Shown: positions 48,035 to 61,748, counted from the stretch's first letter. The stretch: 64,000 nt of DNA from Endomychus coccineus (GCA_958510875.1 OY294067.1:142209846-142273845), one strand, 5' to 3'. Numbers and translations are program-made. Notes: a model not told the origin generated them from the letters alone.

Positions 48035-48434
48035 CCTATTAGATTTTTATATTTTTGTAAATATAAACCTCTGAAAGGATAGTAGATCATTGATAAACAC
48101 AATGCGATTCGATGCCCTACCATAGATCAACTATTCACGCACATTCATCTAAAGTTCAGTCGTTTTTTGAAGTAAGGATTGTAGGTTAGTACTGCTATGG
48201 TTGGCAGTTACTTGACAGTTCTTATTCAAATGACAGCATCCTGGTTCTTATATATTTCAATAGAACTGACTGAGAATTGTTCTGGTTAATTATAAACAAG
48301 TTTAAAGTTTCTTTGCCTAATTGGCCACTATCGTGTATGTAACTTAAGAGATATAGAATTAAATTTTCTGAATTATGAAGATAACTTAGATAATTTAACA
48401 TAGGATTATAAAGATGAATAAACGTAAAAGATCG

Positions 48435-48507
48435 AACCATAGGTGGGATTCGAACCCACATTTCTGGATTTCTAGTCCAGGGTGTTTACCAATTACACCA
48501 CTTCGGT
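48435..48507 (-). tRNA. tRNA-Ser(AGA)-like, right copy 64
   Basis: Same as the model copy. Confidence 0.6.
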
Positions 48508-48907
48508 CCTATTAGATTTTTATATTTTTGTAAATATAAACCTCTGAAAGGATAGTAGATCATTGATAAACACAATGCGATTCGATGCCCTACCATAGAT
48601 CAACTATTCACGCACATTCATCTAAAGTTCAGTCGTTTTTTGAAGTAAGGATTGTAGGTTAGTACTGCTATGGTTGGCAGTTACTTGACAGTTCTTATTC
48701 AAATGACAGCATCCTGGTTCTTATATATTTCAATAGAACTGACTGAGAATTGTTCTGGTTAATTATAAACAAGTTTAAAGTTTCTTTGCCTAATTGGCCA
48801 CTATCGTGTATGTAACTTAAGAGATATAGAATTAAATTTTCTGAATTATGAAGATAACTTAGATAATTTAACATAGGATTATAAAGATGAATAAACGTAA
48901 AAGATCG

Positions 48908-48980
48908 AACCATAGGTGGGATTCGAACCCACATTTCTGGATTTCTAGTCCAGGGTGTTTACCAATTACACCACTTCGGT
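48908..48980 (-). tRNA. tRNA-Ser(AGA)-like, right copy 65
   Basis: Same as the model copy. Confidence 0.6.
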
Positions 48981-49380
48981 CCTATTAGATTTTTATATTT
49001 TTGTAAATATAAACCTCTGAAAGGATAGTAGATCATTGATAAACACAATGTGATTCGATGCCCTACCATAGATCAACTATTCACGCACATTCATCTAAAG
49101 TTCAGTCGTTTTTTGAAGTAAGGATTGTAGGTTAGTACTGCTATGGTTGGCAGTTACTTGACAGTTCTTATTCAAATGACAGCATCCTGGTTCTTATATA
49201 TTTCAATAGAACTGACTGAGAATTGTTCTGGTTAATTATAAACAAGTTTAAAGTTTCTTTGCCTAATTGGCCACTATCGTGTATGTAACTTAAGAGATAT
49301 AGAATTAAATTTTCTGAATTATGAAGATAACTTAGATAATTTAACATAGGATTATAAAGATGAATAAACGTAAAAGATCG

Positions 49381-49453
49381 AACCATAGGTGGGATTCGAA
49401 CCCACATTTCTGGATTTCTAGTCCAGGGTGTTTACCAATTACACCACTTCGGT
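49381..49453 (-). tRNA. tRNA-Ser(AGA)-like, right copy 66
   Basis: Same as the model copy. Confidence 0.6.
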
Positions 49454-49853
49454 CCTATTAGATTTTTATATTTTTGTAAATATAAACCTCTGAAAGGATA
49501 GTAGATCATTGATAAACACAATGCGATTCGATGCCCTACCATAGATCAACTATTCACGCACATTCATCTAAAGTTCAGTCGTTTTTTGAAGTAAGGATTG
49601 TAGGTTAGTACTGCTATGGTTGGCAGTTACTTGACAGTTCTTATTCAAATGACAGCATCCTGGTTCTTATATATTTCAATAGAACTGACTGAGAATTGTT
49701 CTGGTTGATTATAAACAAGTTTAAAGTTTCTTTGCCTAATTGGCCACTATCGTGTATGTAACTTAAGAGATATAGAATTAAATTTTCTGAATTATGAAGA
49801 TAACTTAGATAATTTAACATAGGATTATAAAGATGAATAAACGTAAAAGATCG

Positions 49854-49926
49854 AACCATAGGTGGGATTCGAACCCATATTTCTGGATTTCTAGTCCAGG
49901 GTGTTTACCAATTACACCACTTCGGT
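49854..49926 (-). tRNA. tRNA-Ser(AGA)-like, right copy 67
   Basis: A49 type. Confidence 0.5.
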
Positions 49927-50326
49927 CCTATTAGATTTTTATATTTTTGTAAATATAAACCTCTGAAAGGATAGTAGATCATTGATAAACACAATGCGAT
50001 TCGATGCCCTACCATAGATCAACTATTCACGCACATTCATCTAAAGTTCAGTCGTTTTTTGAAGTAAGGATTGTAGGTTAGTACTGCTATGGTTGGCAGT
50101 TACTTGACAGTTCTTATTCAAATGACAGCATCCTGGTTCTTATATATTTCAATAGAACTGACTGAGAATTGTTCTGGTTAATTATAAACAAGTTTAAAGT
50201 TTCTTTGCCTAATTGGCCACTATCGTGTATGTAACTTAAGAGATATAGAATTAAATTTTCTGAATTATGAAGATAACTTAGATAATTTAACATAGGATTA
50301 TAAAGATGAATAAACGTAAAAGATCG

Positions 50327-50399
50327 AACCATAGGTGGGATTCGAACCCACATTTCTGGATTTCTAGTCCAGGGTGTTTACCAATTACACCACTTCGGT
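50327..50399 (-). tRNA. tRNA-Ser(AGA)-like, right copy 68
   Basis: Same as the model copy. Confidence 0.6.
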
Positions 50400-50799
50400 C
50401 CTATTAGATTTTTATATTTTTGTAAATATAAACCTCTGAAAGGATAGTAGATCATTGATAAACACAATGCGATTCGATGCCCTACCATAGATCAACTATT
50501 CACGCACATTCATCTAAAGTTCAGTCGTTTTTTGAAGTAAGGATTGTAGGTTAGTACTGCTATGGTTGGCAGTTACTTGACAGTTCTTATTCAAATGACA
50601 GCATCCTGGTTCTTATATATTTCAATAGAACTGACTGAGAATTGTTCTGGTTAATTATAAACAAGTTTAAAGTTTCTTTGCCTAATTGGCCACTATCGTG
50701 TATGTAACTTAAGAGATATAGAATTAAATTATCTGAATTATGAAGATAACTTAGATAATTTAACATAGGATTATAAAGATGAATAAACGTAAAAGATCG

Positions 50800-50872
50800 A
50801 ACCATAGGTGGGATTCGAACCCACATTTCTGGATTTCTAGTCCAGGGTGTTTACCAATTACACCACTTCGGT
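50800..50872 (-). tRNA. tRNA-Ser(AGA)-like, right copy 69
   Basis: Same as the model copy. Confidence 0.6.
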
Positions 50873-51272
50873 CCTATTAGATTTTTATATTTTTGTAAAT
50901 ATAAACCTCTGAAAGGATAGTAGATCATTGATAAACACAATGTGATTCGATGCCCTACCATAGATCAACTATTCACGCACATTCATCTAAAGTTCAGTCG
51001 TTTTTTGAAGTAAGGATTGTAGGTTAGTACTGCTATGGTTGGCAGTTACTTGACAGTTCTTATTCAAATGACAGCATCCTGGTTCTTATATATTTCAATA
51101 GAACTGACTGAGAATTGTTCTGGTTAATTATAAACAAGTTTAAAGTTTCTTTGCCTAATTGGCCACTATCGTGTATGTAACTTAAGAGATATAGAATTAA
51201 ATTTTCTGAATTATGAAGATAACTTAGATAATTTAACATAGGATTATAAAGATGAATAAACGTAAAAGATCG

Positions 51273-51345
51273 AACCATAAGTGGGATTCGAACCCACATT
51301 TCTGGATTTCTAGTCCAGGGTGTTTACCAATTACACCACTTCGGT
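51273..51345 (-). tRNA. tRNA-Ser(AGA)-like, right copy 70
   Basis: Sense C66 to U (51,280): last acceptor pair becomes G-U. Confidence 0.55.
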
Positions 51346-51745
51346 CCTATTAGATTTTTATATTTTTGTAAATATAAACCTCTGAAAGGATAGTAGATCA
51401 TTGATAAACACAATGCGATTCGATGCCCTACCATAGATCAACTATTCACGCACATTCATCTAAAGTTCAGTCGTTTTTTGAAGTAAGGATTGTAGGTTAG
51501 TACTGCTATGGTTGGCAGTTATTCGACAGTTCTTATTCAAATGACAGCATCCTGGTTCTTATATATTTCAATAGAACTGACTGAGAATTGTTCTGGTTAA
51601 TTATAAACAAGTTTAAAGTTTCTTTGCCTAATTGGCCACTATCGTGTATGTAACTTAAGAGATATAGAATTAAATTTTCTGAATTATGAAGATAACTTAG
51701 ATAATTTAACATAGGATTATAAAGATGAATAAACGTAAAAGATCG

Positions 51746-51818
51746 AACCATAGGTGGGATTCGAACCCACATTTCTGGATTTCTAGTCCAGGGTGTTTAC
51801 CAATTACACCACTTCGGT
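51746..51818 (-). tRNA. tRNA-Ser(AGA)-like, right copy 71
   Basis: Model sequence; this unit has no partner in the next 12-unit block. Confidence 0.6.
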
Positions 51819-52218
51819 CCTATTAGATTTTTATATTTTTGTAAATATAAACCTCTGAAAGGATAGTAGATCATTGATAAACACAATGCGATTCGATGCC
51901 CTACCATAGATCAACTATTCACGCACATTCATCTAAAGTTCAGTCGTTTTTTGAAGTAAGGATTGTAGGTTAGTACTGCTATGGTTGGCAGTTACTTGAC
52001 AGTTCTTATTCAAATGACAGCATCCTGGTTCTTATATATTTCAATAGAACTGACTGAGAATTGTTCTGGTTAATTATAAACAAGTTTAAAGTTTCTTTGC
52101 CTAATTGGCCACTATCGTGTATGTAACTTAAGAGATATAGAATTAAATTCTCTGAATTATGAAGATAACTTAGATAATTTAACATAGGATTATAAAGATG
52201 AATAAACGTAAAAGATCG

Positions 52219-52291
52219 AACCATAGGTGGGATTCGAACCCACATTTCTGGATTTCTAGTCCAGGGTGTTTACCAATTACACCACTTCGGT
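52219..52291 (-). tRNA. tRNA-Ser(AGA)-like, right copy 72
   Basis: Same as the model copy. Confidence 0.6.
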
Positions 52292-52691
52292 CCTATTAGA
52301 TTTTTATATTTTTGTAAATATAAACCTCTGAAAGGATAGTAGATCATTGATAAACACAATGCGATTCGATGCCCTACCATAGATCAACTATTCACGCACA
52401 TTCATCTAAAGTTCAGTCGTTTTTTGAAGTAAGGATTGTAGGTTAGTACTGCTATGGTTGGCAGTTACTTGACAGTTCTTATTCAAATGACAGCATCCTG
52501 GTTCTTATATATTTCAATAGAACTGACTGAGAATTGTTCTGGTTAATTATAAACAAGTTTAAAGTTTCTTTGCCTAATTGGCCACTATCGTGTATGTAAC
52601 TTAAGAGATATAGAATTAAATTTTCTGAGTTATGAAGATAACTTAGATAATTCAACATAGGATTATAAAGATGAATAAACGTAAAAGATCG

Positions 52692-52764
52692 AACCATAGG
52701 TGGGATTCGAACACACATTTCTGGATTTCTAGTCCAGGGTGTTTACCAATTACACCACTTCGGT
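52692..52764 (-). tRNA. tRNA-Ser(AGA)-like, right copy 73, T-stem mismatch
   Basis: G52 to U at 52,713, as in right copy 61. Confidence 0.45.
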
Positions 52765-53164
52765 CCTATTAGATTTTTATATTTTTGTAAATATAAACCT
52801 CTGAAAGGATAGTAGATCATTGATAAACACAATGCGATTCGATGCCCTACCATAGATCAACTATTCACGCACATTCATCTAAAGTTCAGTCGTTTTTTGA
52901 AGTAAGGATTGTAGGTTAGTACTGCTATGGTTGGCAGTTACTTGACAGTTCTTATTCAAATGACAGCATCCTGGTTCTTATATATTTCAATAGAACTGAC
53001 TGAGAATTGTTCTGGTTAATTATAAACAAGTTTAAAGTTTCTTTGCCTAATTGGCCACTATCGTGTATGTAACTTAAGAGATATAGAATTAAATTTTCTG
53101 AATTATGAAGATAACTTAGATAATTTAACATAGGATTATAAAGATGAATAAACGTAAAAGATCG

Positions 53165-53237
53165 AACCATAGGTGGGATTCGAACCCACATTTCTGGATT
53201 TCTAGTCCAGGGTGTTTACCAATTACACCACTTCGGT
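53165..53237 (-). tRNA. tRNA-Ser(AGA)-like, right copy 74
   Basis: Same as the model copy. Confidence 0.6.
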
Positions 53238-53637
53238 CCTATTAGATTTTTATATTTTTGTAAATATAAACCTCTGAAAGGATAGTAGATCATTGATAAA
53301 CACAATGCGATTCGATGCCCTACCATAGATCAACTATTCACGCACATTCATCTAAAGTTCAGTCGTTTTTTGAAGTAAGGATTGTAGGTTAGTACTGCTA
53401 TGGTTGGCAGTTACTTGACAGTTCTTATTCAAATGACAGCATCCTGGTTCTTATATATTTCAATAGAACTGACTGAGAATTGTTCTGGTTAATTATAAAC
53501 AAGTTTAAAGTTTCTTTGCCTAATTGGCCACTATCGTGTATGTAACTTAAGAGATATAGAATTAAATTTTCTGAATTATGAAGATAACTTAGATAATTTA
53601 ACATAGGATTATGAAGATGAATAAACGTAAAAGATCG

Positions 53638-53710
53638 AACCATAGGTGGGATTCGAACCCACATTTCTGGATTTCTAGTTCAGGGTGTTTACCAATTACA
53701 CCACTTCGGT
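53638..53710 (-). tRNA. tRNA-Ser(AGA)-like, right copy 75, anticodon-stem mismatch
   Basis: G30 to A at 53,680, as in right copy 63. Confidence 0.45.
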
Positions 53711-54110
53711 CCTATTAGATTTTTATATTTTTGTAAATATAAACCTCTGAAAGGATAGTAGATCATTGATAAACACAATGCGATTCGATGCCCTACCATA
53801 GATCAACTATTCACGCACATTCATCTAAAGTTCAGTCGTTTTTTGAAGTAAGGATTGTAGGTTAGTACTGCTATGGTTGGCAGTTACTTGACAGTTCTTA
53901 TTCAAATGACAGCATCCTGGTTCTTATATATTTCAATAGAACTGACTGAGAATTGTTCTGGTTAATTATAAACAAGTTTAAAGTTTCTTTGCCTAATTGG
54001 CCACTATCGTGTATGTAACTTAAGAGATATAGAATTAAATTTTCTGAATTATGAAGATAACTTAGATAATTTAACATAGGATTATAAAGATGAATAAACG
54101 TAAAAGATCG

Positions 54111-54183
54111 AACCATAGGTGGGATTCGAACCCACATTTCTGGATTTCTAGTCCAGGGTGTTTACCAATTACACCACTTCGGT
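54111..54183 (-). tRNA. tRNA-Ser(AGA)-like, right copy 76
   Basis: Same as the model copy. Confidence 0.6.
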
Positions 54184-54583
54184 CCTATTAGATTTTTATA
54201 TTTTTGTAAATATAAACCTCTGAAAGGATAGTAGATCATTGATAAACACAATGCGATTCGATGCCCTACCATAGATCAACTATTCACGCACATTCATCTA
54301 AAGTTCAGTCGTTTTTTGAAGTAAGGATTGTAGGTTAGTACTGCTATGGTTGGCAGTTACTTGACAGTTCTTATTCAAATGACAGCATCCTGGTTCTTAT
54401 ATATTTCAATAGAACTGACTGAGAATTGTTCTGGTTAATTATAAACAAGTTTAAAGTTTCTTTGCCTAATTGGCCACTATCGTGTATGTAACTTAAGAGA
54501 TATAGAATTAAATTTTCTGAATTATGAAGATAACTTAGATAATTTAACATAGGATTATAAAGATGAATAAACGTAAAAGATCG

Positions 54584-54656
54584 AACCATAGGTGGGATTC
54601 GAACCCACATTTCTGGATTTCTAGTCCAGGGTGTTTACCAATTACACCACTTCGGT
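54584..54656 (-). tRNA. tRNA-Ser(AGA)-like, right copy 77
   Basis: Same as the model copy. Confidence 0.6.
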
Positions 54657-55056
54657 CCTATTAGATTTTTATATTTTTGTAAATATAAACCTCTGAAAGG
54701 ATAGTAGATCATTGATAAACACAATGTGATTCGATGCCCTACCATAGATCAACTATTCACGCACATTCATCTAAAGTTCAGTCGTTTTTTGAAGTAAGGA
54801 TTGTAGGTTAGTACTGCTATGGTTGGCAGTTACTTGACAGTTCTTATTCAAATGACAGCATCCTGGTTCTTATATATTTCAATAGAACTGACTGAGAATT
54901 GTTCTGGTTAATTATAAACAAGTTTAAAGTTTCTTTGCCTAATTGGCCACTATCGTGTATGTAACTTAAGAGATATAGAATTAAATTTTCTGAATTATGA
55001 AGATAACTTAGATAATTTAACATAGGATTATAAAGATGAATAAACGTAAAAGATCG

Positions 55057-55129
55057 AACCATAGGTGGGATTCGAACCCACATTTCTGGATTTCTAGTCC
55101 AGGGTGTTTACCAATTACACCACTTCGGT
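55057..55129 (-). tRNA. tRNA-Ser(AGA)-like, right copy 78
   Basis: Same as the model copy. Confidence 0.6.
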
Positions 55130-55529
55130 CCTATTAGATTTTTATATTTTTGTAAATATAAACCTCTGAAAGGATAGTAGATCATTGATAAACACAATGC
55201 GATTCGATGCCCTACCATAGATCAACTATTCACGCACATTCATCTAAAGTTCAGTCGTTTTTTGAAGTAAGGATTGTAGGTTAGTACTGCTATGGTTGGC
55301 AGTTACTTGACAGTTCTTATTCAAATGACAGCATCCTGGTTCTTATATATTTCAATAGAACTGACTGAGAATTGTTCTGGTTGATTATAAACAAGTTTAA
55401 AGTTTCTTTGCCTAATTGGCCACTATCGTGTATGTAACTTAAGAGATATAGAATTAAATTTTCTGAATTATGAAGATAACTTAGATAATTTAACATAGGA
55501 TTATAAAGATGAATAAACGTAAAAGATCG

Positions 55530-55602
55530 AACCATAGGTGGGATTCGAACCCATATTTCTGGATTTCTAGTCCAGGGTGTTTACCAATTACACCACTTCG
55601 GT
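55530..55602 (-). tRNA. tRNA-Ser(AGA)-like, right copy 79
   Basis: A49 type. Confidence 0.5.
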
Positions 55603-56002
55603 CCTATTAGATTTTTATATTTTTGTAAATATAAACCTCTGAAAGGATAGTAGATCATTGATAAACACAATGCGATTCGATGCCCTACCATAGATCAACT
55701 ATTCACGCACATTCATCTAAAGTTCAGTCGTTTTTTGAAGTAAGGATTGTAGGTTAGTACTGCTATGGTTGGCAGTTACTTGACAGTTCTTATTCAAATG
55801 ACAGCATCCTGGTTCTTATATATTTCAATAGAACTGACTGAGAATTGTTCTGGTTAATTATAAACAAGTTTAAAGTTTCTTTGCCTAATTGGCCACTATC
55901 GTGTATGTAACTTAAGAGATATAGAATTAAATTTTCTGAATTATGAAGATAACTTAGATAATTTAACATAGGATTATAAAGATGAATAAACGTAAAAGAT
56001 CG

Positions 56003-56075
56003 AACCATAGGTGGGATTCGAACCCACATTTCTGGATTTCTAGTCCAGGGTGTTTACCAATTACACCACTTCGGT
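56003..56075 (-). tRNA. tRNA-Ser(AGA)-like, right copy 80
   Basis: Same as the model copy. Confidence 0.6.
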
Positions 56076-56475
56076 CCTATTAGATTTTTATATTTTTGTA
56101 AATATAAACCTCTGAAAGGATAGTAGATCATTGATAAACACAATGCGATTCGATGCCCTACCATAGATCAACTATTCACGCACATTCATCTAAAGTTCAG
56201 TCGTTTTTTGAAGTAAGGATTGTAGGTTAGTACTGCTATGGTTGGCAGTTACTTGACAGTTCTTATTCAAATGACAGCATCCTGGTTCTTATATATTTCA
56301 ATAGAACTGACTGAGAATTGTTCTGGTTAATTATAAACAAGTTTAAAGTTTCTTTGCCTAATTGGCCACTATCGTGTATGTAACTTAAGAGATATAGAAT
56401 TAAATTATCTGAATTATCAAGATAACTTAGATAATTTAACATAGGATTATAAAGATGAATAAACGTAAAAGATCG

Positions 56476-56548
56476 AACCATAGGTGGGATTCGAACCCAC
56501 ATTTCTGGATTTCTAGTCCAGGGTGTTTACCAATTACACCACTTCGGT
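56476..56548 (-). tRNA. tRNA-Ser(AGA)-like, right copy 81
   Basis: Same as the model copy. Confidence 0.6.
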
Positions 56549-56948
56549 CCTATTAGATTTTTATATTTTTGTAAATATAAACCTCTGAAAGGATAGTAGA
56601 TCATTGATAAACACAATGTGATTCGATGCCCTACCATAGATCAACTATTCACGCACATTCATCTAAAGTTCAGTCGTTTTTTGAAGTAAGGATTGTAGGT
56701 TAGTACTGCTATGGTTGGCAGTTACTTGACAGTTCTTATTCAAATGACAGCATCCTGGTTCTTATATATTTCAATAGAACTGACTGAGAATTGTTCTGGT
56801 TAATTATAAACAAGTTTAAAGTTTCTTTGCCTAATTGGCCACTATCGTGTATGTAACTTAAGAGATATAGAATTAAATTTTCTGAATTATGAAGATAACT
56901 TAGATAATTTAACATAGGATTATAAAGATGAATAAACGTAAAAGATCG

Positions 56949-57021
56949 AACCATAAGTGGGATTCGAACCCACATTTCTGGATTTCTAGTCCAGGGTGTT
57001 TACCAATTACACCACTTCGGT
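56949..57021 (-). tRNA. tRNA-Ser(AGA)-like, right copy 82
   Basis: C66 to U (56,956), as in right copy 70; the 3-bp spacer deletion lies about 45 bp upstream. Confidence 0.55.
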
Positions 57022-57418
57022 CCTATTAGATTTTTATATTTTTGTAAATATAAACCTCTGAAAGGATAGATCATTGATAAACACAATGCGATTCGATGCC
57101 CTACCATAGATCAACTATTCACGCACATTCATCTAAAGTTCAGTCGTTTTTTGAAGTAAGGATTGTAGGTTAGTACTGCTATGGTTGGCAGTTACTTGAC
57201 AGTTCTTATTCAAATGACAGCATCCTGGTTCTTATATATTTCAATAGAACTGACTGAGAATTGTTCTGGTTAATTATAAACAAGTTTAAAGTTTCTTTGC
57301 CTAATTGGCCACTATCGTGTATGTAACTTAAGAGATATAGAATTAAATTCTCTGAATTATGAAGATAACTTAGATAATTTAACATAGGATTATAAAGATG
57401 AATAAACGTAAAAGATCG

Positions 57419-57491
57419 AACCATAGGTGGGATTCGAACCCACATTTCTGGATTTCTAGTCCAGGGTGTTTACCAATTACACCACTTCGGT
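57419..57491 (-). tRNA. tRNA-Ser(AGA)-like, right copy 83
   Basis: Same as the model copy. Confidence 0.6.
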
Positions 57492-57891
57492 CCTATTAGA
57501 TTTTTATATTTTTGTAAATATAAACCTCTGAAAGGATAGTAGATCATTGATAAACACAATGCGATTCGATGCCCTACCATAGATCAACTATTCACGCACA
57601 TTCATCTAAAGTTCAGTCGTTTTTTGAAGTAAGGATTGTAGGTTAGTACTGCTATGGTTGGCAGTTACTTGACAGTTCTTATTCAAATGACAGCATCCTG
57701 GTTCTTATATATTTCAATAGAACTGACTGAGAATTGTTCTGGTTAATTATAAACAAGTTTAAAGTTTCTTTGCCTAATTGGCCACTATCGTGTATGTAAC
57801 TTAAGAGATATAGAATTAAATTTTCTGAATTATGAAGATAACTTAGATAATTTAACATAGGATTATAAAGATGAATAAACGTAAAAGATCG

Positions 57892-57964
57892 AACCATAGG
57901 TGGGATTCGAACCCATATTTCTGGATTTCTAGTCCAGGGTGTTTACCAATTACACCACTTCGGT
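57892..57964 (-). tRNA. tRNA-Ser(AGA)-like, right copy 84
   Basis: A49 type. Confidence 0.5.
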
Positions 57965-58364
57965 CCTATTAGATTTTTATATTTTTGTAAATATAAACCT
58001 CTGAAAGGATAGTAGATCATTGATAAACACAATGCGATTCGATGCCCTACCATAGATCAACTATTCACGCACATTCATCTAAAGTTCAGTCGTTTTTTGA
58101 AGTAAGGATTGTAGGTTAGTACTGCTATGGTTGGCAGTTACTTGACAGTTCTTATTCAAATGACAGCATCCTGGTTCTTATATATTTCAATAGAACTGAC
58201 TGAGAATTGTTCTGGTTAATTATAAACAAGTTTAAAGTTTCTTTGCCTAATTGGCCACTATCGTGTATGTAACTTAAGAGATATAGAATTAAATTTTCTG
58301 AATTATGAAGATAACTTAGATAATTTAACATAGGATTATAAAGATGAATAAACGTAAAAGATCG

Positions 58365-58437
58365 AACCATAGGTGGGATTCGAACCCACATTTCTGGATT
58401 TCTAGTCCAGGGTGTTTACCAATTACACCACTTCGGT
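58365..58437 (-). tRNA. tRNA-Ser(AGA)-like, right copy 85
   Basis: Same as the model copy. Confidence 0.6.
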
Positions 58438-58837
58438 CCTATTAGATTTTTATATTTTTGTAAATATAAACCTCTGAAAGGATAGTAGATCATTGATAAA
58501 CACAATGCGATTCGATGCCCTACCATAGATCAACTATTCACGCACATTCATCTAAAGTTCAGTCGTTTTTTGAAGTAAGGATTGTAGGTTAGTACTGCTA
58601 TGGTTGGCAGTTACTTGACAGTTCTTATTCAAATGACAGCATCCTGGTTCTTATATATTTCAATAGAACTGACTGAGAATTGTTCTGGTTAATTATAAAC
58701 AAGTTTAAAGTTTCTTTGCCTAATTGGCCACTATCGTGTATGTAACTTAAGAGATATAGAATTAAATTTTCTGAATTATGAAGATAACTTAGATAATTTA
58801 ACATAGGATTATAAAGATGAATAAACGTAAAAGATCG

Positions 58838-58910
58838 AACCATAGGTGGGATTCGAACCCATATTTCTGGATTTCTAGTCCAGGGTGTTTACCAATTACA
58901 CCACTTCGGT
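58838..58910 (-). tRNA. tRNA-Ser(AGA)-like, right copy 86
   Basis: A49 type. Confidence 0.5.
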
Positions 58911-59310
58911 CCTATTAGATTTTTATATTTTTGTAAATATAAACCTCTGAAAGGATAGTAGATCATTGATAAACACAATGCGATTCGATGCCCTACCATA
59001 GATCAACTATTCACGCACATTCATCTAAAGTTCAGTCGTTTTTTGAAGTAAGGATTGTAGGTTAGTACTGCTATGGTTGGCAGTTACTTGACAGTTCTTA
59101 TTCAAATGACAGCATCCTGGTTCTTATATATTTCAATAGAACTGACTGAGAATTGTTCTGGTTAATTATAAACAAGTTTAAAGTTTCTTTGCCTAATTGG
59201 CCACTATCGTGTATGTAACTTAAGAGATATAGAATTAAATTTTCTGAATTATGAAGATAACTTAGATAATTTAACATAGGATTATAAAGAAGAATAAACG
59301 TAAAAGATCG

Positions 59311-59383
59311 AACCATAGGTGGGATTCGAACCCACATTTCTGGATTTCTAGTCCAGGGTGTTTACCAATTACACCACTTCGGT
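59311..59383 (-). tRNA. tRNA-Ser(AGA)-like, right copy 87
   Basis: Same as the model copy. Confidence 0.6.
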
Positions 59384-59783
59384 CCTATTAGATTTTTATA
59401 TTTTTGTAAATATAAACCTCTGAAAGGATAGTAGATCATTGATAAACACAATGCGATTCGATGCCCTACCATAGATCAACTATTCACGCACATTCATCTA
59501 AAGTTCAGTCGTTTTTTGAAGTAAGGATTGTAGGTTAGTACTGCTATGGTTGGCAGTTACTTGACAGTTCTTATTCAAATGACAGCATCCTGGTTCTTAT
59601 ATATTTCAATAGAACTGACTGAGAATTGTTCTGGTTAATTATAAACAAGTTTAAAGTTTCTTTGCCTAATTGGCCACTATCGTGTATGTAACTTAAGAGA
59701 TATAGAATTAAATTTTCTGAATTATGAAGATAACTTAGATAATTTAACATAGGATTATAAAGATGAATAAACGTAAAAGATCG

Positions 59784-59856
59784 AACCATAGGTGGGATTC
59801 GAACCCACATTTCTGGATTTCTAGTCCAGGGTGTTTACCAATTACACCACTTCGGT
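59784..59856 (-). tRNA. tRNA-Ser(AGA)-like, right copy 88
   Basis: Same as the model copy. Confidence 0.6.
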
Positions 59857-60256
59857 CCTATTAGATTTTTATATTTTTGTAAATATAAACCTCTGAAAGG
59901 ATAGTAGATCATTGATAAACACAATGCGATTCGATGCCCTACCATAGATCAACTATTCACGCACATTCATCTAAAGTTCAGTCGTTTTTTGAAGTAAGGA
60001 TTGTAGGTTAGTACTGCTATGGTTGGCAGTTACTTGACAGTTCTTATTCAAATGACAGCATCCTGGTTCTTATATATTTCAATAGAACTGACTGAGAATT
60101 GTTCTGGTTAATTATAAACAAGTTTAAAGTTTCTTTGCCTAATTGGCCACTATCGTGTATGTAACTTAAGAGATATAGAATTAAATTTTCTGAGTTATGA
60201 AGATAACTTAGATAATTCAACATAGGATTATAAAGATGAATAAACGTAAAAGATCG

Positions 60257-60329
60257 AACCATAGGTGGGATTCGAACACACATTTCTGGATTTCTAGTCC
60301 AGGGTGTTTACCAATTACACCACTTCGGT
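60257..60329 (-). tRNA. tRNA-Ser(AGA)-like, right copy 89, T-stem mismatch
   Basis: G52 to U at 60,278, third occurrence of this variant. Confidence 0.45.
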
Positions 60330-60729
60330 CCTATTAGATTTTTATATTTTTGTAAATATAAACCTCTGAAAGGATAGTAGATCATTGATAAACACAATGC
60401 GATTCGATGCCCTACCATAGATCAACTATTCACGCACATTCATCTAAAGTTCAGTCGTTTTTTGAAGTAAGGATTGTAGGTTAGTACTGCTATGGTTGGC
60501 AGTTACTTGACAGTTCTTATTCAAATGACAGCATCCTGGTTCTTATATATTTCAATAGAACTGACTGAGAATTGTTCTGGTTAATTATAAACAAGTTTAA
60601 AGTTTCTTTGCCTAATTGGCCACTATCGTGTATGTAACTTAAGAGATATAGAATTAAATTTTCTGAATTATGAAGATAACTTAGATAATTTAACATAGGA
60701 TTATAAAGATGAATAAACGTAAAAGATCG

Positions 60730-60802
60730 AACCATAGGTGGGATTCGAACCCACATTTCTGGATTTCTAGTCCAGGGTGTTTACCAATTACACCACTTCG
60801 GT
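60730..60802 (-). tRNA. tRNA-Ser(AGA)-like, right copy 90
   Basis: Same as the model copy. Confidence 0.6.
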
Positions 60803-61202
60803 CCTATTAGATTTTTATATTTTTGTAAATATAAACCTCTGAAAGGATAGTAGATCATTGATAAACACAATGCGATTCGATGCCCTACCATAGATCAACT
60901 ATTCACGCACATTCATCTAAAGTTCAGTCGTTTTTTGAAGTAAGGATTGTAGGTTAGTACTGCTATGGTTGGCAGTTACTTGACAGTTCTTATTCAAATG
61001 ACAGCATCCTGGTTCTTATATATTTCAATAGAACTGACTGAGAATTGTTCTGGTTAATTATAAACAAGTTTAAAGTTTCTTTGCCTAATTGGCCACTATC
61101 GTGTATGTAACTTAAGAGATATAGAATTAAATTTTCTGAATTATGAAGATAACTTAGATAATTTAACATAGGATTATGAAGATGAATAAACGTAAAAGAT
61201 CG

Positions 61203-61275
61203 AACCATAGGTGGGATTCGAACCCACATTTCTGGATTTCTAGTTCAGGGTGTTTACCAATTACACCACTTCGGT
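61203..61275 (-). tRNA. tRNA-Ser(AGA)-like, right copy 91, anticodon-stem mismatch
   Basis: G30 to A at 61,245, third occurrence of this variant. Confidence 0.45.
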
Positions 61276-61675
61276 CCTATTAGATTTTTATATTTTTGTA
61301 AATATAAACCTCTGAAAGGATAGTAGATCATTGATAAACACAATGCGATTCGATGCCCTACCATAGATCAACTATTCACGCACATTCATCTAAAGTTCAG
61401 TCGTTTTTTGAAGTAAGGATTGTAGGTTAGTACTGCTATGGTTGGCAGTTACTTGACAGTTCTTATTCAAATGACAGCATCCTGGTTCTTATATATTTCA
61501 ATAGAACTGACTGAGAATTGTTCTGGTTAATTATAAACAAGTTTAAAGTTTCTTTGCCTAATTGGCCACTATCGTGTATGTAACTTAAGAGATATAGAAT
61601 TAAATTTTCTGAATTATGAAGATAACTTAGATAATTTAACATAGGATTATAAAGATGAATAAACGTAAAAGATCG

Positions 61676-61748
61676 AACCATAGGTGGGATTCGAACCCAC
61701 ATTTCTGGATTTCTAGTCCAGGGTGTTTACCAATTACACCACTTCGGT
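61676..61748 (-). tRNA. tRNA-Ser(AGA)-like, right copy 92
   Basis: Same as the model copy. Confidence 0.6.

Larger units (their letters stand above)
46616..52291 (-). repeat. Higher-order block of 12 units, copy 1 (5,676 bp)
   Basis: Marked by the T-stem variant at 47,037, the anticodon-stem variant at 48,004, GGTTGATTAT near 49,703, a frame change near 50,731 and the C66-to-U tRNA at 51,280. The shared markers recur 5,676 bp further on. Confidence 0.8.
52292..57491 (-). repeat. Higher-order block of 12 units, copy 2
   Basis: All main markers of copy 1 repeat at +5,676 bp, but one unit (the counterpart of the unit with the tRNA at 51746) is missing near the end and a 3-bp deletion occurs near 57,068. 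It adds a private change in the unit spanning 56,263-56,502. Confidence 0.8.
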